From an uncultured Lysobacteraceae bacterium (GTDB lineage: Bacteria > Pseudomonadota > Gammaproteobacteria > Xanthomonadales > Rhodanobacteraceae), in NCBI GenBank assembly GCA_946480705.1, contig CAMLLF010000126.1, positions 1-8,757 on the forward strand: a stretch of DNA of 8,757 nucleotides. The letters run 5' to 3'. The notes under the pieces were generated by a model. The model saw only the letters and a program-made list of their open reading frames with translations. It was not told the origin of the DNA and did not search any database. Position numbers and translations under genes: made by a program. Shown piece by piece: positions 5,975-8,757 of this stretch; position 1 is the stretch's first letter, and each line of letters starts with the position of its first letter.

Positions 5975-7837
5975 ATGCCAAAGCGCAGGGATGTCCTGAG
6001 GTGGAGCGTTGCCGCCGGCGGCACCGGGCTGTTGTCCGACGCGACGGCGGCGCCTGCCGATCCCACGGCGATGCTCGCCTATCTGTGTCCGCCCGATGGC
6101 GAGAAGCCCGAACTCGCCACGGCGAGTCCGCCCGCGCGGCCGTTCGTGCAGCCGCTGTTCGTTCCGCCCGTGAAGCAGCCGGTCGAACGTCTCGTGCCGC
6201 CGCCCGATCCGCGCGCGCATCAGCGCTATGCGGAATTTCCGCCGAAAAAGTTCTACGAGATCCGCGAGCAGGAATTCACCTGGATCTATCACCCCGACCC
6301 GCCTTACGGCGGCGGCAGCGGCTCGTGGGGTTTCGACGGCTCGACGCCGGGCCCGACCTACCACGCCCGCTACGGCGAACCCGTGCTCGTGCGGCGCTAC
6401 AACGACCTGCCGCCGGTCGGCGTATCCAAAGTGAACTTCGCGCTGCCGTCCACGACGACGCATCTGCACAACGGGCATACCGCGTCGGAGAGCGACGGCC
6501 AGCCGCAGGACTGGATCGACTCCGGCGAGTTCTGGGATCACCACTACGCGAACTTCCCGGCGCGGCGCGATCCGCGCGAGAAGCTGACGACGCTGTGGTA
6601 TCACGACCATCGCATGGACTTCACCGCGGCCAACGTCTACGCGGGACTCGACGGCTTCTATCTGCTGTTCGACGAGGAAGATTCCGGCGACGAGAACGAT
6701 CCGGACCCGCGCGCCTGGCGGCTGCCGAGCGGCAAGTACGACGTGCCGCTGATCTTTCACGACATCCTGTTCGACGAGAACGGCCAGGTGCGCTGGAACG
6801 CGTTCAACACCGACGGCATTCTCGGCGACCGCTACACGGTGAACCGCAAGATCCAGCCGTATTTCGAGGTCGAGGCGAGAAAGTACCGGTTTCGCCTGCT
6901 CAACGGCGGCCCGTCGCGTTTCTATCGGTTCGCGCTGTCGTCCGGAAAACCCTTCTGCGTGCTGACCGGCGACGGCAACGTGCTGCCCGAGCCGCTCGAT
7001 GCGGATCAGGTCTATCTGTCGGTCGCGCAGCGCGTGGACGTCGTCATCGATTTCTCGGAGTATGCGATTGGCGACAAAGTCCACATCGTCAACACGCTGG
7101 AACAGTCCAACGGCAAGGGGCCTTCCGGCCGCACCCTCGATCCGCCGGTGCCGATCCTGGAATTCCGTGTGATCAAGGCGACCGGGCGCGATCCGAGCCG
7201 CGTGCCCAGGCGCCTGCGGCCGCTGCCGGAAGTGGACCTTTCCCTCGTCAAGCACGAACGCGTCTGGGAGTTCGACTACGACGGCGGCCTGTGGACGGTG
7301 AACGGCAAGGTATTCGAGCCCAACCGCATCGACGCCGGCGTGGAGCGCGACAGCGCGGAAATCTGGACCATCCGCAACGGCGGCAACAGCTGGTCGCATC
7401 CGGTGCACTGCCATTTCACCGAATTCATCGTTCTCGAAGTGAACGGCCGCAAGATCCTGCCGACGACGGCGCAGGACCACATCGACGGCCGGCACGTGTT
7501 CACCGAGAACCTCGATCCGAAGATCGACCGCCGGCCGCATGTGAAGACGTTCATGGGCGGCCAGCGGCGTGACGTCGCGACGCTGCTGCCGGGCGACGAG
7601 ATCAAGGTCTACATCCGCTTCAGCGATTTTCTCGGCAAGTACGTCATGCACTGCCACAACGTCGTGCACGAGGACCACGCGATGATGGTGCGCTGGGACA
7701 TCGTCGAGCCGGGCAAGGGCTTCGTCGGTTCGCGTTCGGCCAGACGCGTCTACGGCACGCCGCCGGCGCCGCCGCATCTCGAGCCGCGGCCGGCGAACGG
7801 CACGCAGCAGCAGGACCAGAGCGAGGAGGAGCCATGA
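5975..7837 (+). CDS. Tat-exported multicopper oxidase (CotA/bilirubin-oxidase-like)
   Basis: A 620-residue, three-cupredoxin-domain multicopper oxidase. Such enzymes take single electrons from phenols, bilirubin-like pigments or metal ions at a type 1 copper and reduce O2 to water at a trinuclear cluster. The N-terminus (KRRDVLRW at 3-10, then a short apolar stretch) is a twin-arginine leader, so it is likely exported folded. All four copper motifs are intact: HLH 163-165; HDH 210-212; HPVHCH 475-480; and HCHNVVHEDHAMM 559-571, with type 1 ligands His475, Cys560, His565 and axial Met570. HEDHAMM and the LPSTTTHLHNGH context favour the CotA laccase/bilirubin oxidase/phenoxazinone synthase branch over CueO or CopA; there is no methionine-rich insert. 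The tail after about 595 is Pro-, Gln- and Glu-rich. ATG 5975 has GGAG at 5965-5968, 6 nt away. The stop overlaps the next start (ATGA), so the two are co-translated. The physiological substrate cannot be read from sequence. Confidence 0.95.
   Translation: MPKRRDVLRWSVAAGGTGLLSDATAAPADPTAMLAYLCPPDGEKPELATASPPARPFVQPLFVPPVKQPVERLVPPPDPRAHQRYAEFPPKKFYEIREQEFTWIYHPDPPYGGGSGSWGFDGSTPGPTYHARYGEPVLVRRYNDLPPVGVSKVNFALPSTTTHLHNGHTASESDGQPQDWIDSGEFWDHHYANFPARRDPREKLTTLWYHDHRMDFTAANVYAGLDGFYLLFDEEDSGDENDPDPRAWRLPSGKYDVPLIFHDILFDENGQVRWNAFNTDGILGDRYTVNRKIQPYFEVEARKYRFRLLNGGPSRFYRFALSSGKPFCVLTGDGNVLPEPLDADQVYLSVAQRVDVVIDFSEYAIGDKVHIVNTLEQSNGKGPSGRTLDPPVPILEFRVIKATGRDPSRVPRRLRPLPEVDLSLVKHERVWEFDYDGGLWTVNGKVFEPNRIDAGVERDSAEIWTIRNGGNSWSHPVHCHFTEFIVLEVNGRKILPTTAQDHIDGRHVFTENLDPKIDRRPHVKTFMGGQRRDVATLLPGDEIKVYIRFSDFLGKYVMHCHNVVHEDHAMMVRWDIVEPGKGFVGSRSARRVYGTPPAPPHLEPRPANGTQQQDQSEEEP
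7824..7831 (+). promoter_or_regulatory. Very strong ribosome binding site with ATGA start/stop overlap
   Basis: AGGAGGAG lies inside the last codons of the multicopper oxidase, encoding its Glu-rich end, just before the ATG at 7834. That ATG overlaps the upstream TGA (7835-7837). Termination-reinitiation plus a near-consensus anti-Shine-Dalgarno match predicts tightly coupled, high translation of the SCO-like partner and fixes its start. Confidence 0.85.
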
Positions 7838-8757
7838 GTCACGATCCTTCGCGGCGCCTGCTGCTGAACGCGCTCGCCGCCGGTGCGCTGCGGTCCGGAC
7901 CGCCGGCCTGCCGCGTCACGCCCGTGCCCAATGTCGTCGTCGCCACGCACGACGGACAGCGCGCGCTGTTTCATGACGACCTGCTGCGCGGAAAAACCGC
8001 ACTCGTCCACTTCGTCCCGTTGGCGCGCGAACACGAGTATCCGGTGCTTGAATCGGTCGCGCGCGTGCAGGCCGCGCTCGGTGAGCGTATCGGCCGCGAC
8101 GTGCATATCTGCTCGGTATTCACCGACGGCGCGCGCGATGCGCTCGCCGACACCGCGCGCCGCTTCGGTGCGAAGGCCGGCTGGTGGCTCGTCAACGGAG
8201 AGCCCGAGGCCGTCGCCGCGCTGAAATCGCATTTCTTCCGGCACGCGCACGGCGACGGCGCGGACACGGCGGAAGACTGCTCGCGCGGCGTCATGCGCTA
8301 CGGCAACGCGGCGGCGGGGCTCTGGGGCACCGTGCCCGCAAAGGCCGAGCCCGACTGGGTCGTCGAGCGCCTGTCGTGGGTCGCGGCGCAGTCGCGGCCT
8401 GCGGGACCGCCGCGGCGCAAAGGCCCTGCCGTGTTCGCGGCCGTGCTGGTCGCGCTGCTGCCGTCGCTGTCGCGCGCGAAGGACTACATCGGGCATCCGT
8501 ATCCGCAGCCCTATCTGACGCCGTCGACGCAGACCACGGTCGTCACCGGTGCGAGTCTGTTCGAACCGTCGTACCCGTTCACCGGTCCGCCGGGCACGAA
8601 CCTGCTGCCGACGGTCTACACGAACAGCTACGACTCGCTCGGCAACGAGATGCCCAACACGCTGCCCTCGACGCCGACCGTGCCGTACAACCTGCATGAC
8701 GGCGCTCCGGTCGTCACGACGATCGACCGCAAGTCGCCGACGACGGATCTGGCCGAC
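7834..8757 (+). CDS. SCO1/SenC-like protein without canonical copper ligands, fused to unknown domain (partial)
   Basis: This frame stays open for 308 codons to the window edge. A twin-arginine-like leader (SRRLLLNA, 6-13) precedes a thioredoxin-fold domain at about 30-188 that follows the SCO1/SenC pattern: GKTALVHF at 53-60, a SISxD-like strand at 92-97 (ICSVFT), the ARDALADTARRFGA helix, and GWWLVNGEPEAV followed by an RYGN-type motif at 155-158. SCO proteins normally carry CxxxCP for copper delivery or thiol exchange. Here the aligned residues are Arg65 and Tyr69 (AREHEYP), so classical metallochaperone activity is doubtful. At 194-215 RRK is followed by an apolar stretch ending LSRA|KD, which looks like a second signal peptide or anchor. 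A Pro/Thr/Tyr-rich region of unknown family follows. Coupling to the oxidase suggests an accessory or maturation role. The SCO fold assignment is good; the rest is unassigned. Confidence 0.8.
   Translation, partial: MSHDPSRRLLLNALAAGALRSGPPACRVTPVPNVVVATHDGQRALFHDDLLRGKTALVHFVPLAREHEYPVLESVARVQAALGERIGRDVHICSVFTDGARDALADTARRFGAKAGWWLVNGEPEAVAALKSHFFRHAHGDGADTAEDCSRGVMRYGNAAAGLWGTVPAKAEPDWVVERLSWVAAQSRPAGPPRRKGPAVFAAVLVALLPSLSRAKDYIGHPYPQPYLTPSTQTTVVTGASLFEPSYPFTGPPGTNLLPTVYTNSYDSLGNEMPNTLPSTPTVPYNLHDGAPVVTTIDRKSPTTDLAD

Noticed and set aside
5867..7777. A 636-codon minus-strand open frame opposite the multicopper oxidase.
   Set aside because: Arg/Val/His-rich composition, no recognisable domain and no ribosome binding site. 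The plus strand encodes every copper-binding motif.
7750..8697. A 315-codon minus-strand open frame at the right end.
   Set aside because: It is the antisense shadow of the SCO-like gene, which has a strong Shine-Dalgarno, an ATGA overlap and domain similarity.

Overview
The window is GC-rich (about two-thirds G+C by eye) with long, mostly non-overlapping genes, strong C/G third-position preference and ordinary Shine-Dalgarno sites. It looks like chromosomal DNA of a free-living proteobacterium. The 22-bp GGCGCAATGCGC repeat family, which I recall from the gene gaps of several beta- and gammaproteobacteria, fits this, but I cannot name a species.

Layout, left to right. (1) A probable C-terminal tail of an upstream gene and a textbook intrinsic terminator (64-97), then about 460 bp with no convincing gene. 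(2) A secreted serine hydrolase (565-1323, +) with a GFSDG nucleophile elbow. (3) A composite repeat element (1311-1522) that begins inside the last codons of the hydrolase gene. (4) An RtcB-family RNA ligase (1646-3037, +). (5) A 477-bp convergent gap filled by two more repeat clusters (3059-3145 and 3257-3515). (6) A cytoplasmic-looking molybdopterin/[4Fe-4S] oxidoreductase (3515-5623, -). (7) A 351-bp divergent intergenic region. (8) A Tat-exported three-domain multicopper oxidase (5975-7837, +). It is joined by an ATGA overlap to a SCO1/SenC-like protein (7834 to beyond the right edge) whose copper-binding cysteines appear to be missing and which carries a second, internal signal-like segment.

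The hydrolase, RtcB and the molybdoenzyme are separate transcription units with no obvious shared pathway. The clear functional pair is the multicopper oxidase and its SCO-like partner: both start with twin-arginine-type leaders, they overlap by 4 nt, and the second has a very strong ribosome binding site.

The least expected structure is the repeat family. Two copies share one architecture: an inverted terminal unit, an 83-84-nt core with a predicted hairpin, tandem 22-bp units, and an opposite-facing terminal unit. A third copy is a fragment. They sit at or against stop codons and bracket the rtcB gene. This makes them candidates for a structured 3'-UTR or non-autonomous mobile element. Nothing in the window proves a new enzymatic system.
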